Shown: one piece after another, positions 7,125-8,416 of the stretch
Position numbering within the stretch: position 1 is the stretch's first letter
Layout: each line of letters begins with the position of its first letter
Program-made: the position numbers and the translations under genes
The notes under the pieces: generated by a model
The model's database searches: none
Seen by the model: the letters and a program-made list of their open reading frames with translations, nothing else
Told to the model about the DNA's origin: nothing
Source of the DNA: Fimiplasma intestinipullorum
GTDB lineage: Bacteria > Bacillota_I > Bacilli_A > Erysipelotrichales > Coprobacillaceae
Assembly: GCA_018715065.1 (NCBI GenBank)
Contig: DVMJ01000010.1
Location: 1 to 8,416, forward strand
Reading direction: 5' to 3'
Length of the DNA: 8,416 bases

Positions 7125-8416
7125 CAGTTAACCTCCTTTTTAATGCCTGTCGATCAGTTTTTCCATTTTTTGACAGAGGCAGTTTTTCCAGCTTTATCAT
7201 CTGGCCAGGGATCATATAGGCAGGCAAATAGGTTCGCAATGTCCTCACTAGATTTGCAGGTGATAAGGTTCCCACATAGAAGCCATATAGTTTCTTTTTT
7301 TGCGGTTCAAATAAACAGCAGCAAGCCGTCACCTCATGAATGGTTAACACCTGTCTTTCAATTTCCTCGAGTTCGATACGATGACCTAGATATTTAATTT
7401 GAAAATCTTTGCGCCCAGCATAGACAAGCTCCCCCTGCTCATTGTAATAACCCAGATCCCCTGTCAGATAGACCCGCTCCGGATATTGCGAACATAACGG
7501 GTTTTGGATAAAATGCTTCGCCGTTTCTTCTGTTTGGTGATAATACCCCAGTGCCAGGCAACGTCCCCTGACCACGATTTCACCAGTTTGATACGCTGTG
7601 GTAATCTGTGTTCCATCATCCGCTAATAAAAAGACAGCTTCGTTCATGAATGGATGCCCAATGGGAATACCTTTTTCATAATCACGTAAAGGATCGACAA
7701 TATGATAGGTACAGTTACAGGTTACTTCGGTAGGACCGTAGAGATTGACAAACATCGCCTCAGGCAAGGCATCCTGCCATTGTTTCAAATGCTTGAGGGG
7801 CATTACTTCGCCACTGAACATGACTTTGGTAATCGTTTTTGGGATACGATAACGCAGCCCATGAAAAATACAAATCAGACTAAGTGCAGAGACAGCCCAT
7901 ATCAAAGTGGTGATGCCTTGATCACAGAGATAATCCATCAGAGCTGTCGGATTGGAGAAATGACGTCTAGGAATAATGACTAGCGTTGCACCAACCTTCA
8001 AACAACTATAGATATCCTTAACCGAAACATCGAAATCAAAAGGCGCTTGATTTCCGATTCGATCATTTGGACCGAGCCGAAAGGTTTGTGTAAAAATATC
8101 AATAAATTCAATGACAGATTGATGAGAAACTACTACTCCTTTAGGCACGCCAGTGGATCCTGAGGTAAAATGGATATATAGTGGATCGATATCCACATGC
8201 CTCTCCATTTTTTCTAAAACATGCTGGGTATCCTCTTTAGACGCCTCAGGTGTCTTCTCGATTAATAAGATCTCACAATTCATAAAGAGGCGTTTTGCCA
8301 ATTCATAGTGCTGAAGATCCGTCACGACATATCTTGCTTGCAGGATCTCCTGGATCTGACGAAGCCGTTGTTCAGGCAATTCCGGATTTAGCAAGGTATA
8401 AAAATTCAATGTATAA
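7105..8416 (-). CDS. Stand-alone amino-acid adenylating ligase (DltA-like), 5' end outside window
   Basis: An ANL-superfamily adenylation enzyme that would activate an amino acid with ATP and load it on the separate carrier protein. Residue numbers here start at the in-frame TTG at 8409, giving 434 residues, but this is not the true start: the frame stays open to the edge and the sequence starts at YTLLNPELPEQRL, which matches the region about 80-100 residues into family members. Motifs in order are A3 TSGSTGVPKG (82-91), A4 FDFDVSVKDIY (124-134), A5 NLYGPTEVT (222-230), A6/A7 TGEIVVRG and YLTGDLG (275-282, 314-320), A8 GRKDFQIKYLGHRIE (332-346) and A10 LSKNGKTDR with catalytic K417. D127 matches the Asp that anchors the substrate amino group in amino-acid activating domains. 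DltA has FCGE where this protein has FSGE (S199). No carrier or condensation domain is attached. The stop lies 20 bases inside the PLP enzyme gene. The operon promoter must be upstream of the window. Confidence 0.88.
   Translation of the reverse strand, partial: YTLNFYTLLNPELPEQRLRQIQEILQARYVVTDLQHYELAKRLFMNCEILLIEKTPEASKEDTQHVLEKMERHVDIDPLYIHFTSGSTGVPKGVVVSHQSVIEFIDIFTQTFRLGPNDRIGNQAPFDFDVSVKDIYSCLKVGATLVIIPRRHFSNPTALMDYLCDQGITTLIWAVSALSLICIFHGLRYRIPKTITKVMFSGEVMPLKHLKQWQDALPEAMFVNLYGPTEVTCNCTYHIVDPLRDYEKGIPIGHPFMNEAVFLLADDGTQITTAYQTGEIVVRGRCLALGYYHQTEETAKHFIQNPLCSQYPERVYLTGDLGYYNEQGELVYAGRKDFQIKYLGHRIELEEIERQVLTIHEVTACCCLFEPQKKKLYGFYVGTLSPANLVRTLRTYLPAYMIPGQMIKLEKLPLSKNGKTDRQALKRRLTGESETV

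Noticed and set aside
7105..8416. Reading the operon as a nonribosomal peptide cluster.
   Set aside because: No condensation, thioesterase or multi-module protein is present; the MBOAT and SGNH neighbours fit envelope acylation better.

Overview
The window looks like a chromosomal segment of a low-to-moderate GC Bacillota (Firmicutes). Evidence for this is the strong AGGAGG-type ribosome binding sites, frequent TTG/GTG starts, a Gram-positive style cell-envelope acylation operon related to dlt, and an OmpR/EnvZ-type two-component pair. The sequence alone does not fix the genus; a gut Erysipelotrichia or Clostridia member is only a guess.

Layout. Positions 1-248 hold no convincing gene, but contain a GC-rich inverted-repeat leader just ahead of a small plus-strand gene (249-644). 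That gene encodes a pyridoxamine-phosphate-oxidase-like split-barrel flavin-binding protein and ends in a compact rho-independent terminator. Everything else is on the minus strand. Reading in transcription order from the right edge, the genes are: an amino-acid adenylating ligase (cut by the window edge), a fold-type III PLP decarboxylase-like enzyme, a discrete acyl carrier protein, an MBOAT O-acyltransferase and a membrane-anchored SGNH/DltD-like protein. The five genes overlap or lie 1-11 bases apart, each internal gene has its own strong ribosome binding site, and they form one operon. After a 93-base gap with a consensus promoter (TTGACA-N17-TATAAT) come a response regulator and a sensor histidine kinase whose genes overlap. 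A minus-strand terminator follows the kinase.

How the genes may work together. Ligase, carrier protein, MBOAT and SGNH protein match the D-alanylation logic of DltA, DltC, DltB and DltD. The ligase loads an amino acid on the carrier, the MBOAT transfers the acyl group across the membrane, and the SGNH protein passes it to an envelope polymer. The departure is a PLP enzyme set between ligase and carrier. It keeps most ornithine/diaminopimelate decarboxylase active-site residues, but lacks the PLP-stacking His and the acidic residue after the catalytic Cys. The ligase has Ser where DltA is expected to have its D-Ala-selecting Cys. I infer an envelope acylation system using something other than D-alanine, possibly a decarboxylated or otherwise PLP-processed amino acid. 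The adjoining two-component system may sense envelope stress and tune the operon, as is seen for some dlt loci.
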